In this document: positions 1-12,533 of the stretch, in pieces
Position numbering within the stretch: position 1 is the stretch's first letter
How the letters are laid out: every line of letters begins with the position of its first letter
From: Nemertoderma westbladi
Lineage: Eukaryota; Xenacoelomorpha; Nemertodermatida; Nemertodermatidae
Assembly: GCA_032718475.1 (NCBI GenBank)
Contig: JAUCBJ010007118.1
Coordinates: forward strand, 18,106-82,105
DNA length: 64,000 nucleotides
Direction of reading: 5' to 3'
The notes under the pieces: generated by a model
What the model saw: only the letters and a program-made list of their open reading frames with translations
The model's database searches: none
What the model was told of the DNA's origin: nothing
Program-made: the position numbers and the translations under genes

Positions 1-760
1 GCTAAAGCTACTAGCACTATCAATGGATGGTGTACAGTAAAGGTCAAACACATCTATCTCTAAAGCTAAAGCTACTAGCACTATCAATGGATGGTGTACA
101 GTAAAGGTCAAACACATCTATCTCTATCATACTACAGTAGCACTATCAATGGATGGTGTACAGTAAAGGTCAAACACATCTATCTCTAAAGCTAAAGCTA
201 CTAGCACTATCAATGGATGGTGTACAGTAAAGGTCAAACACATCTATCTCTATAGCTATAGCTACTAGCACTATCAATGGATGGTGTACAGTAAAGGTCA
301 AACACATCTATCTCTAAAGCTAAAGCTACTAGCACTATCAATGGATGGTGTACAGTAAAGGTCAAACACATCTATCTCTAAAGCTAAAGCTACTAGCACT
401 ATCAATGGATGGTGTACAGTAAAGGTCAAACACATCTATCTCTAAAGCTAAAGCTACTAGCACTATCAATGGATGGTGTACAGTAAAGGTCAAACACATC
501 TATCTCTAAAGCTAAAGCTACTAGCACTATCAATGGATGGTGTACAGTAAAGGTCAAACACATCTATCTCTAAAGCTAAAGCTACTAGCACTATCAATGG
601 ATGGTGTACAGTAAAGGTCAAACACATCTATCTCTAAAGCTAAAGCTACTAGCACTATCAATGGATGGTGTACAGTAAAGGTCAAACACATCTATCTCTA
701 AAGCTAAAGCTACTAGCTACTATCAATGGATGGTGTACAGTAAAGGTCAAACACATCTCT
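1..760. repeat. 64-bp tandem satellite (about 12 copies)
   Basis: Head-to-tail 64-bp units run from the window edge; the start of the array is not seen. Units are nearly identical, with one truncated unit near 125 and small variants near 250 and 716. The last copy runs at about 760 into single-copy sequence that also occurs, inverted, at about 30770-30905 next to a single copy of the same core. No coding potential is seen. Confidence 0.95.
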
Positions 761-1403
761 TCAAATCATTATTTATTAGTAGAGTACCACTTACTATAAA
801 CCTCTGTCTGTAGAAGGGAATCAAATACCTGTATTATACATTTAAAGCAAGATTTAATGATTTAATTTAATTGAATATCAATTATTATTTGTTCAAAATG
901 TCCTGACTTCCCCAATCGCCAACCCGATTGTGTTTTACTGATTTCCCAGAAACAACCGTGTTTTTTTTACCGACTTGACACAAAAAATTGTGGGGGGGGG
1001 GGGGGGGGGGTATCTCACTCCCTCTGAACACGTCTCCAATTTCACACCAGAAGATGTCTGATTATAAAATCTCCATTCCATACATATATATCGTATTAAA
1101 TAATGAGTGGCGTGGAACGTGGCTTTATAATGATTTCTTAAAATATTTCGCGATATATGAGTAGAATGGGATGTGATGTGTGAATGTGTTACAGTAATTT
1201 ATTGCTATAGTTTGATATGGGTTAATGAGTTGCTGTGATACTCAAACATTCATTGTATGGAGACCCCAATGTCTATAGAACTGAGTAGCTTTACGCATGC
1301 AGTAATTTTTTAAACGAATTCTTAAATTCATATTTCAATACAAATTGTGTAATTTAAAATTCTTGTAGATCATAAAACTAATATTTTTTTTACCTGTAAA
1401 CCA
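761..1403. other. Unannotated spacer between two satellites
   Basis: AT-rich sequence with a G-homopolymer of about 20 bases near 990-1010. The first ~90 bases match, inverted, the dispersed repeat at 30770-30905. No gene is seen. Confidence 0.6.
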
Positions 1404-4400
1404 TGGAATGCTATAGAGACGGAACCACATTAGTGTGCTACCCCTGATATAGAGACGGAACCACATTAGTGTGCTACCCTGATATAGAGACGGAACCACA
1501 TTAGTGTGCTACCCTGATATAGAGACGGAACCACATTAGTGTGCTACCCTGTTATAGAGACGGAACCACATTAGTGTGCTACCCTGATATAGAGACGGAA
1601 CCACATTAGTGTGCTACCCTGATATAGAGACGGAACCACATTAGTGTGCTACCCTGATATAGAGACGGAACCACATTAGTGTGCTACCCTGATATAGAGA
1701 CGGAACCACATTAGTGTGCTACCCTGATATAGAGACGGAACCACATTAGTGTGCTACCCCTGATATAGAGACGGAACCACATTAGTGTGCTACCCTGATA
1801 TAGAGACGGAACCACATTAGTGTGCTACCCTGATATAGAGACGGAACCACATTAGTGTGCTACCCCTGATATAGAGACGGAACCACATTAGTGTGCTACC
1901 CTGATATAGAGACGGAACCACATTAATTTGCAACCCTGATATAGAGACGGAACCATATTAGTGTGATACCCTGATATAGAGACGGAACCACATTAGTGTG
2001 CTACCCTGATATAGAGACGGAACCACATTAGTGTGCTACCCTGATATAGAGACGGAACCACATTAGTGTGCTACCCTGATATAGAGACGGAACCACATTA
2101 GTGTGCTACCCCTGATATAGAGACGGAACCACATTAGTGTGCTACCCTGATATAGAGACGGAACCACATTAGTGTGCTACCCCTGATATAGAGACGGAAC
2201 CACATTAGTGTGCTACCCTGATATAGAGACGGAACCACATTAGTGTGCTACCCTGATATAGAGACGGAACCACATTAGTGTGCTACCCCTGATATAGAGA
2301 CGGAACCACATTAGTGTGCTACCCCTGATATAGAGACGGAACCACATTAGTGTGCTACCCTGATATAGAGACGGAACCACATTAGTGTGCTACCCTGATA
2401 TAGAGACGGAACCACATTAGTGTGCTACCCTGATATAGAGACGGAACCACATTAGTGTGCTACCCTGATATAGAGACGGAACCACATTAGTGTGCTACCC
2501 TGATATAGAGACGGAACCACATTAGTGTGCTACCCCTGATATAGAGACGGAACCACATTAGTGTGCTACCCCTGATATAGAGACGGAACCACATTAGTGT
2601 GCTACCCCTGATATAGAGACGGAACCACATTAGTGTGCTACCCTGATATAGAGACGGAACCACATTAGTGTGCTACCCTGATATAGAGACGGAACCACAT
2701 TAGTGTGCTACCCTGATATAGAGACGGAACCACATTAGTGTGCTACCCTGATATAGAGACGGAACCACATTAGTGTGCTACCCCTGATATAGAGACGGAA
2801 CCACATTAGTGTGCTACCCCTGATATAGAGACGGAACCACATTAGTGTGCTACCCCTGATATAGAGACGGAACCACATTAGTGTGCTACCCTGATATAGA
2901 GACGGAACCACATTAATTTGCAACCCTGATATAGAGACGGAACCATATTAGTGTGATACCCTGATATAGAGACGGAACCACATTAGTGTGCTACCCTGAT
3001 ATAGAGACGGAACCACATTAGTGTGCTACCCTGATATAGAGACGGAACCACATTAGTGTGCTACCCTGATATAGAGACGGAACCACATTAGTGTGCTACC
3101 CTGATATAGAGACGGAACCACATTAATGTGCTACCCTGATATAGAGACGGAACCACATTAGTGTGCTACCCTGATATAGAGACGGAACCACATTAGTGTG
3201 CTACCCTGATATAGAGACGGAACCACATTAGTGTGCTACCCCTGATATAGAGACGGAACCACATTAGTGTGCTACCCCTGATATAGAGACGGAACCACAT
3301 TAGTGTGCTACCCTGATATAGAGACGGAACCACATTAGTGTGCTACCCCTGATATAGAGACGGAACCACATTAGTGTGCTACCCTGATATAGAGACGGAA
3401 CCACATTAGTGTGCTACCCTGATATAGAGACGGAACCACATTAGTGTGCTACCCTGATATAGAGACGGAACCACATTAGTGTGCTACCCCTGATATAGAG
3501 ACGGAACCACATTAGTGTGCTACCCTGATATAGAGACGGAACCACATTAGTGTGCTACCCTGATATAGAGACGGAACCACATTAGTGTGCTACCCCTGAT
3601 ATAGAGACGGAACCACATTAGTGTGCTACCCTGATATAGAGACGGAACCACATTAGTGTGCTACCCTGATATAGAGACGGAACCACATTAGTGTGCTACC
3701 CTGATATAGAGACGGAACCACATTAGTGTGCTACCCTGATATAGAGACGGAACCACATTAGTGTGCTACCCCTGATATAGAGACGGAACCACATTAGTGT
3801 GCTACCCTGATATAGAGACGGAACCACATTAGTGTGCTACCCCTGATATAGAGACGGAACCACATTAGTGTGCTACCCCTGATATAGAGACGGAACCACA
3901 TTAGTGTGCTACCCTGATATAGAGACGGAACCACATTAGTGTGCTACCCCTGATATAGAGACGGAACCACATTAGTGTGCTACCCCTGATATAGAGACGG
4001 AACCACATTAGTGTGCTACCCTGATATAGAGACGGAACCACATTAGTGTGCTACCCTGATATAGAGACGGAACCACATTAGTGTGCTACCCTGATATAGA
4101 GACGGAACCACATTAGTGTGCTACCCTGATATAGAGACGGAACCACATTAGTGTGCTACCCTGATATAGAGACGGAACCACATTAGTGTGCTACCCCTGA
4201 TATAGAGACGGAACCACATTAGTGTGCTACCCCTGATATAGAGACGGAACCACATTAGTGTGCTACCCTGATATAGAGACGGAACCACATTAGTGTGCTA
4301 CCCTGATATAGAGACGGAACCACATTAGTGTGCTACCCTGATATAGAGACGGAACCACATTAGTGTGCTACCCTGATATAGAGACGGAACCACATTAGTG

Positions 4401-7400
4401 TGCTACCCTGATATAGAGACGGAACCACATTAGTGTGCTACCCTGATATAGAGACGGAACCACATTAGTGTGCTACCCCTGATATAGAGACGGAACCACA
4501 TTAGTGTGCTACCCTGATATAGAGACGGAACCACATTAGTGTGCTACCCTGATATAGAGACGGAACCACATTAGTGTGCTACCCTGATATAGAGACGGAA
4601 CCACATTAGTGTGCTACCCCTGATATAGAGACGGAACCACATTAGTGTGCTACCCTGATATAGAGACGGAACCACATTAGTGTGCTACCCCTGATATAGA
4701 GACGGAACCACATTAGTGTGCTACCCTGATATAGAGACGGAACCACATTAGTGTGCTACCCTGATATAGAGACGGAACCACATTAGTGTGCTACCCCTGA
4801 TATAGAGACGGAACCACATTAGTGTGCTACCCTGATATAGAGACGGAACCACATTAGTGTGCTACCCTGATATAGAGACGGAACCACATTAGTGTGCTAC
4901 CCTGATATAGAGACGGAACCACATTAGTGTGCTACCCTGATATAGAGACGGAACCACATTAGTGTGCTACCCTGATATAGAGACGGAACCACATTAGTGT
5001 GCTACCCTGATATAGAGACGGAACCACATTAGTGTGCTACCCTGATATAGAGACGGAACCACATTAGTGTGCTACCCTGATATAGAGACGGAACCACATT
5101 AGTGTGCTACCCTGATATAGAGACGGAACCACATTAGTGTGCTACCCTGATATAGAGACGGAACCACATTAGTGTGCTACCCTGATATAGAGACGGAACC
5201 ACATTAGTGTGCTACCCTGATATAGAGACGGAACCACATTAGTGTGCTACCCTGATATAGAGACGGAACCACATTAGTGTGCTACCCTGATATAGAGACG
5301 GAACCACATTAGTGTGCTACCCTGATATAGAGACGGAACCACATTAGTGTGCTACCCTGATATAGAGACGGAACCACATTAGTGTGCTACCCTGATATAG
5401 AGACGGAACCACATTAGTGTGCTACCCTGATATAGAGACGGAACCACATTAGTGTGCTACCCTGATATAGAGACGGAACCACATTAGTGTGCTACCCCTG
5501 ATATAGAGACGGAACCACATTAGTGTGCTACCCTGATATAGAGACGGAACCACATTAGTGTGCTACCCTGATATAGAGACGGAACCACAATAGTGTGCTA
5601 CCCTGATATAGAGACGGAACCACATTAGTGTGCTACCCTGCTATAGAGACGGAACCACATTAGTGTGCTACCCTGATATAGAGACGGAACCACATTAATG
5701 TGCTACCCTGATATAGAGACGGAACCACATTAGTGTGCTACCCTGATATAGAGACGGAACCACATTAGTGTGCTACCCTGATATAGAGACGGAACCACAT
5801 TAGTGTGCTACCCTGATATAGAGACGGAACCACATTAATGTGCTACCCTGATATAGAGACGGAACCACATTAGTGTGCTACCCTGATATAGAGACGGAAC
5901 CACATTAGTGTGCTACCCTGATATAGAGACGGAACCACATTAGTGTGCTACCCTGATATAGAGACGGAACCACATTAGTGTGCTACCCTGATATAGAGAC
6001 GGAACCACATTAGTGTGCTACCCTGATATAGAGACGGAACCACATTAGTGTGCTACCCTGATATAGAGACGGAACCACATTAGTGTGCTACCCTGATATA
6101 GAGACGGAACCACATTAGTGTGCTACCCTGATATAGAGACGGAACCACATTAGTGTGCTACCCTGATATAGAGACGGAACCACATTAGTGTGCTACCCTG
6201 ATATAGAGACGGAACCACATTAGTGTGCTACCCTGATATAGAGACGGAACCACATTAGTGTGCTACCCTGATATAGAGACGGAACCACATTAGTGTGCTA
6301 CCCTGATATAGAGACGGAACCACATTAGTGTGCTACCCTGATATAGAGACGGAACCACATTAGTGTGCTACCCTGATATAGAGACGGAACCACATTAGTG
6401 TGCTACCCTGATATAGAGACGGAACCACATTAGTGTGCTACCCTGATATAGAGACGGAACCACATTAGTGTGCTACCCTGATATAGAGACGGAACCACAT
6501 TAGTGTGCTACCCTGATATAGAGACGGAACCACATTAGTGTGCTACCCCTGATATAGAGACGGAACCACATTAGTGTGCTACCCCTGATATAGAGACGGA
6601 ACCACATTAGTGTGCTACCCTGATATAGAGACGGAACCACATTAGTGTGCTACCCTGATATAGAGACGGAACCACATTAGTGTGCTACCCTGATATAGAG
6701 ACGGAACCACATTAGTGTGCTACCCTGATATAGAGACGGAACCACATTAGTGTGCTACCCTGATATAGAGACGGAACCACATTAGTGTGCTACCCTGATA
6801 TAGAGACGGAACCACATTAGTGTGCTACCCTGATATAGAGACGGAACCACATTAGTGTGCTACCCTGATATAGAGACGGAACCACATTAGTGTGCTACCC
6901 TGATATAGAGACGGAACCACATTAGTGTGCTACCCCTGATATAGAGACGGAACCACATTAGTGTGCTACCCTGATATAGAGACGGAACCACATTAGTGTG
7001 CTACCCTGATATAGAGACGGAACCACATTAGTGTGCTACCCTGATATAGAGACGGAACCACATTAGTGTGCTACCCTGATATAGAGACGGAACCACATTA
7101 GTGTGCTACCCTGATATAGAGACGGAACCACATTAGTGTGCTACCCTGATATAGAGACGGAACCACATTAGTGTGCTACCCCTGATATAGAGACGGAACC
7201 ACATTAGTGTGCTACCCTGATATATAGATGGAACCACATTAGTGTGCTACCCTGATATAGAGACGGAACCACATTAGTGTGCTACCCTGATATAGAGACG
7301 GAACCACATTAGTGTGCTACCCTGATATAGAGACGGAACCACATTAGTGTGCTACCCTGATATAGAGACGGAACCACATTAGTGTGCTACCCTGATATAG

Positions 7401-8190
7401 AGACGGAACCACATTAGTGTGCTACCCCTGATATAGAGACGGAACCACATTAGTGTGCTACCCCTGATATAGAGACGGAACCACATTAGTGTGCTACCCC
7501 TGATATAGAGACGGAACCACATTAGTGTGCTACCCCTGATATAGAGACGGAACCACAATAGTGTGCTACCCCTGATATAGAGACGGAACCACATTAGTGT
7601 GCTACCCTGATATAGAGACGGAACCACATTAGTGTGCTACCCTGATATATAGATGGAACCACATTAGTGTGCTACCCTGATATAGAGACGGAACCACATT
7701 AGTGTGCTACCCTGATATAGAGACGGAACCACATTAGTGTGCTACCCTGATATAGAGACGGAACCACATTAGTGTGCTACCCTGATATAGAGACGGAACC
7801 ACATTAGTGTGCTACCCTGATATAGAGACGGAACCACATTAGTGTGCTACCCCTGATATAGAGACGGAACCACATTAGTGTGCTACCCTGATATAGAGAC
7901 GGAACCACATTAGTGTGCTACCCTGATATAGAGACGGAACCACATTAGTGTGCTACCCTGATATAGAGACGGAACCACATTAATTTGCAACCCTGATATA
8001 GAGACGGAACCACATTAGTGTGCTACCCTGATATAGAGACGGAACCACATTAATGTGCTACCCTGATATAGAGACGGAACCACATTAGTGTGCTACCCTG
8101 ATATAGAGACGGAACCACATTAGTGTGCTACCCTGATATAGAGACGGAACCACATTAGTGTGCTACCCTGATATAGAGACGGAACCACAT
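1404..8190. repeat. 35-bp satellite, left array (about 190 copies)
   Basis: Tandem 35-bp units, with 36-bp variants that carry CCCCT instead of CCCT. A rare block with AATTTGCAACCC followed by CATATTAGTGTGATACC occurs at about 1921-1971 and again at about 2911-2961, roughly 990 bp apart, which indicates higher-order duplication; a related unit lies at about 7980. Reading frames in the array come only from its periodicity. The array is interrupted at 8190 by a LINE and resumes at 15778. Confidence 0.97.
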
Positions 8191-8926
8191 TTTCAGGTCA
8201 GGTCAGGTATTCTAGGTTATTGATCAAGAAAACTTGCCACCTCCATACAGCATAAAGGATGTGCCACCTGTAGTTCCATAGACCCTTTTACTAGGGCAAA
8301 TCTGGTCCTGTAACTAGGACCCCCTTCGTTCTGGGATAAGGAGTAAGGACGCCCTTGGTCCTGAATTAAGAACCCATATACTTGGCTGCAGTGGTATATG
8401 GCCTGGCCAGGCAGATGGTGATCTACCAATGGCTGGTCAGGAGTAGAGTGTTCTCCTGTCCACTCTGAGTGCACTTCATTGCGAACTGACCCAGCAGATA
8501 AGCTGCACAGCCAATGGTGGGTCATGTGCACCAGAGTAGGTATGGGTGATGGGCCTCAAATCGCGACTGCTGCGACACCCACCCTGTGGAATGGCAAACC
8601 AGGGTGTGGTATTTGCCAGGAGAGCTGACTCGGCAAAAAGCACCCCCCAACCCCCACTATGGATTACATTAGTAATGCAGAGGTCCGGACACTAAGGCCA
8701 GTGCAATTACCGGATACAATCGGCCTCACAGGCGTCAGTTATCTCCTGAACGGCTGACTGTCTCACCCCCTACAGGAGAGAGAGCAGCCAACAATTCTGA
8801 GTCAAGTCTGAATTCAATTGTGACGGGGAGAGGGATTCTGGAGTTGGAGGCTACTCTCATGTTCCACCCCGACCAACCAAGCCATTGGTGAATCTGAGGC
8901 AAGTCACTAGACTAGCCTCAGTTATT

Positions 8927-9450
8927 ATTATATTATTATATTCTTTATTTCATGCAATTGCACATAGTAAAATTATTTATTATATATGATCACAAAATAT
9001 ATATATCATACAACATGGTAACTAACTTCTAAGAATATATTATTAAAAAGAAAAAAGAAAAAAGAAGAAAAACAATAACTATTTACTCATATTGTTCACG
9101 ATTATACACATTTAGGTTAGAAATACAGGGTCTTTCATTTCACGTATTCGTGATATCTTAACTACTGCCGTATTTAATGCTTGCAATAGTGTATTATCTA
9201 TCTTGTTTATACGATCAAATAGACTGGTTACTGATCTATATCTGATATGTATAAATAGTGGTATATTCAACATACCGAGCGCTAGTGAAATACTCGATGT
9301 CTGTCCATCAGTAACTCTTGGTAACCCAAATAATCGCCTTGCGCAATTATTATAGGCTACTTTAAGTTTACTGTGGATACGATCTGAGTAATTACGCCTA
9401 GCCCATAAGGCATTACAATAAATCGGGGTACAGAATGCACGGAACAATTG
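8927..9450 (-). mobile_element. 5'-truncated LINE fragment (RT C-terminus)
   Basis: This segment interrupts LINE-A copy 1: copy 2 is continuous across the equivalent point. On the minus strand, 9453-9112 encodes about 113 residues like the C-terminal region of non-LTR reverse transcriptases (TPIYCNALW, YNNCARRLFGLPR). The 3' end is an AT-rich (TTA)n-like tail near 8927-8945. It is a truncated, inactive copy; the clade is not resolved. Confidence 0.75.
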
Positions 9451-10848
9451 CAAACAGTAAACACCCTAACACTCGGGTCCCCAATTCGACAAGGTGAGCT
9501 GACTGACTTGGCAGATAAGCTTCCTCTTAGCGCAGTGGGTGTTCAAGAGCACCGAATGCAGACTGGACAGACTGATGAGGTTCTGATTAAGGACATGGGG
9601 AGCGGTTGGCGACTCGCCCTCGCATCAGCAGATGATAGTGGCAATGGGGGAATTGGTGTATTAATGAATCCAACTGCACATGCAGCATTGGAAACAATAG
9701 ACCAAATCTCTAACCGCATCATCTGTTGCCACTTTTCATGTTCTGGAAGACTGGCTAAGAGGTTTCCTAAGGTGGTTCTGATTGTGTGCTACTCTCCAAC
9801 AAGTGTTGCCCCTGTAGATGAGGTGGAAAATTTCTACCACAATCTACAAGCAGGTAGTGAGTGGATCAGCATGCATTCTTAACATTCCTGGGAGATTTTA
9901 ATGCAAGTCTGCATCAATCTCTTACAGCAATAGTGTTAACCGAAATTCCGTCCATCTTCAGGATTTTATCTCTGGAAATGGATTGTTTTCGGCTGGAACC
10001 CAGTTCAAGAATCGAACTGGAAAGCTATGGACTCATAGTGGACCCAGTGGTCACAAGTCCCAGATAGACCATATCCTGTTTCGTAGGAAATACAGGAGCT
10101 CTATACAAGACTGTAATGCATTTACACTACGACCCTTCTCCAGTGATCACTGCCTTATTGTGGCCAAGGTAAGACTTAGTCTGCGTGCTAGCAGAACAAC
10201 GAAATCTGCCTTGCTGCGGCATGACTGGTCCTCTCTGTTGCAACAGCCAAGTGCGAGATCCAGCTTTACACTACAGCTGAGCAACATGTATGAGGTTCTT
10301 GCCTCTGAGGCGGTAGATCACTGCGAGGGCTATACTGCCTTCTGCCTTCACAGGAGCAGTTAATTTAGCAGCTTCAGAAACAGTTCCTGTATACCCTCGA
10401 AAAAGGAAAAGGTCCCCCTGGACTGACAACAAAATTCAGATGTGCCGAAATGACCTCTATAAGGCGCAGAAAGAGTCCCGACTCAAACAGAATACAGTGG
10501 CCGAGAATAAAGTTAAGGCTGCATCTAGGTCCCTGAACAGGCTGTACTCTGTTAATCTACAGGAGCTAATAAAACAACAGGTTGATGCCATCAATGATGC
10601 TGACGACAGCAGGCAATCATCCCAGGCATGGAGCGATCAACTTGCTTGCTGGTCGAAAAAGCCACCCAACCACCAAGGTTAAGGCTGAATCACCAGTCGA
10701 TCGCCTCAATGGTTGGAAGGCCCACTTTGAAAAGCTCCTCAAAAATGACAGGGTTTTGCCTGATAACTTTATAGAAGCAAAAGTTTCTGAGTCTGTACTC
10801 CCAGATATTCCCATTGGCGATATCGTCTTTGCTGAAGTGAAGGCTGCT
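9451..10848 (+). pseudogene. LINE-A endonuclease and linker region, broken
   Basis: Matches the apurinic-type endonuclease and linker of LINE-A copy 2. The segment at 9448-9882 contains GVQEHRMQ, the position of the catalytic Glu in APE-like endonucleases, and the later SQIDHILF and SSDHCLIV carry the Asp/His motifs. Several frameshifts split it into short frames. At about 9891 it has an unoccupied TTAA exactly where copy 2 carries a piggyBac-like MITE, so it serves as an empty-site control. Confidence 0.85.
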
Positions 10849-12455
10849 TCAACTTTTTCTGGTACACCTATCACAGAGTTTCAGCCAGTCACAGTTGAGG
10901 ATGTGGAACTACTGATAAAAGATGTAAACTTAAAAACGGGCCCATCTGATCCACTTCCTTCGAAGATGCTCAGAGGATCCATGAGTGTTCTATTACCATT
11001 ATTTGCTGTAATTATCAACTTGTCGACATCATTGGGCCATGTTCCTTTCCTCTTTAAAGAAGCTGTACTGCGTCCACTATTGAAGAAATGTAACCTGGAC
11101 CCAGAATTCCTTAAAAACTTTAGACCTGTGTCCAATCTTAAGTTTCTAGCAAAGCTGACTGAGAAAGTTGTTGCACAACAACTAATTAAACACCTGAACA
11201 TACTTTCGCTTCATGAGCCTTTCCAAAGTGCATATCGTTCGGCCCATAGTATTGAAACTGCACTACTTCGGGTAAACAATGATATCCTACGCGAAATAGA
11301 TGGAGGTTCTTGTGTCTTGCTGATCATGCTCGATCTTTCAGCAGCGTTTGATGCCATTGATCATTCGATACTGATAACATCCTTGAGAACGATATTGGTG
11401 TAGACTCTACTGCATTACGGTGGTTTGAATCTTACCTCACTGAACGCTCTCAGAAAGTGCTCATTGGAAATTCCTTGTCGACTCAGAGATGCCTGAAATA
11501 TGGTGTACCACAGGGATCTGTATTGGGTCCACTGTTATTCACTTTAAATACGAGGTCTCTTGCTAAAGTAATCCAGAACCACGGCCTTCACTACCATATA
11601 TGTATGCTGATGATACTCAGATCTACATATCATTTAAACAAACTGAACTCAGACAAAACTGAATTAATATTATTTCAATCTCGCTTCAATACAACGCAGT
11701 TGCCAACACACAGTTTAGTATTAGGTGGTGAAGTGGTTACGTGTTAAATGTGCGGGCAACATTGGGTGTATTATTGATGATCAGATGACTATGAATGCAC
11801 AAATTAAAAAGGTGGTCAGATAATCCTTTTATCACATTCGTAATATATCTCAAATCAGAAAATACTTGCCTAGAAAGGATTTAGAAACTGTTATTCATGC
11901 CTTTATTACCTCTCGTAAGGACCTCAATAATTCCTTATATTTCGGCCTACCACAGCATCTAATTATGAGTTGTGCAGCGCGATTACTTTGTGGAGTTAGG
12001 AAGTATGATCATATTTCCCCCATTCTACGAGACCTTCACTGGCTCCCCGTTATTCGGCGAATCGATTATAAGATTGATGTTATTACATATAAATGCCTGA
12101 ACGGGACAGCTCCTAACTACCTATCAGAGTTGGTTTCAATTTACCAACCGGCACGAGATCTTCATTCTGCTTACCAAAACAACCTGGTACAACCTAGGTA
12201 CCGACTTGAACATTATGGACGTCGATCATTTTCGGTTGCAGCTCCGATGATATGGAACGCACTCCCAGATTCGATTAAATCTTGTGGGTCTCTGGGGTCA
12301 TTTAAGCGTTGTCTCAAGACTCATTATTTTAGCCGTGTATATAACTGATCTTTTAATTACTTACTACTGGTCTTACTTTTTAGCTAGTGCGCCTAGAGCA
12401 CTTTTTAATTAATTTGAATAGGCGCTGATAAATATATATTATTATTATTATTATT
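10849..12455 (+). mobile_element. L2/CR1-like LINE fragment (RT), broken
   Basis: Non-LTR reverse transcriptase of the L2/CR1 type, inserted in LINE-A copy 1. The RT N-terminal part (FRPVSNLKFLAKL, FQSAYRSAHSIETALL, MLDLSAAFDAIDH) reads at 10850-11403. YGVPQGSVLGPLLF follows at about 11500 in another frame, and the C-terminal region (SPILRDLHWLPV, ARDLHSA, APMIWNALP) is open at 11866-12348. It ends in a (TTA)n tail at about 12435-12457, as is usual for this group. Frameshifts and a missing YADD region make it dead. Confidence 0.88.
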
Positions 12456-12533
12456 ATAACTGATGACGGTGACACATAACCATTTTAAGTGTTTGGGGGC
12501 GTCCTCCAGGGAGACAAACTTGCACCATTCTTG

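Noticed and set aside
2735-7627. Repetitive frames (GSTLMWFRLYIR repeats) on the minus strand of the satellite
   Set aside because: They arise from the 36-bp variants being a multiple of three; no coding signal.
1404-8190. CRISPR-like periodic array
   Set aside because: Units are contiguous 35-bp repeats without unique spacers; this is satellite DNA in a eukaryotic genome.
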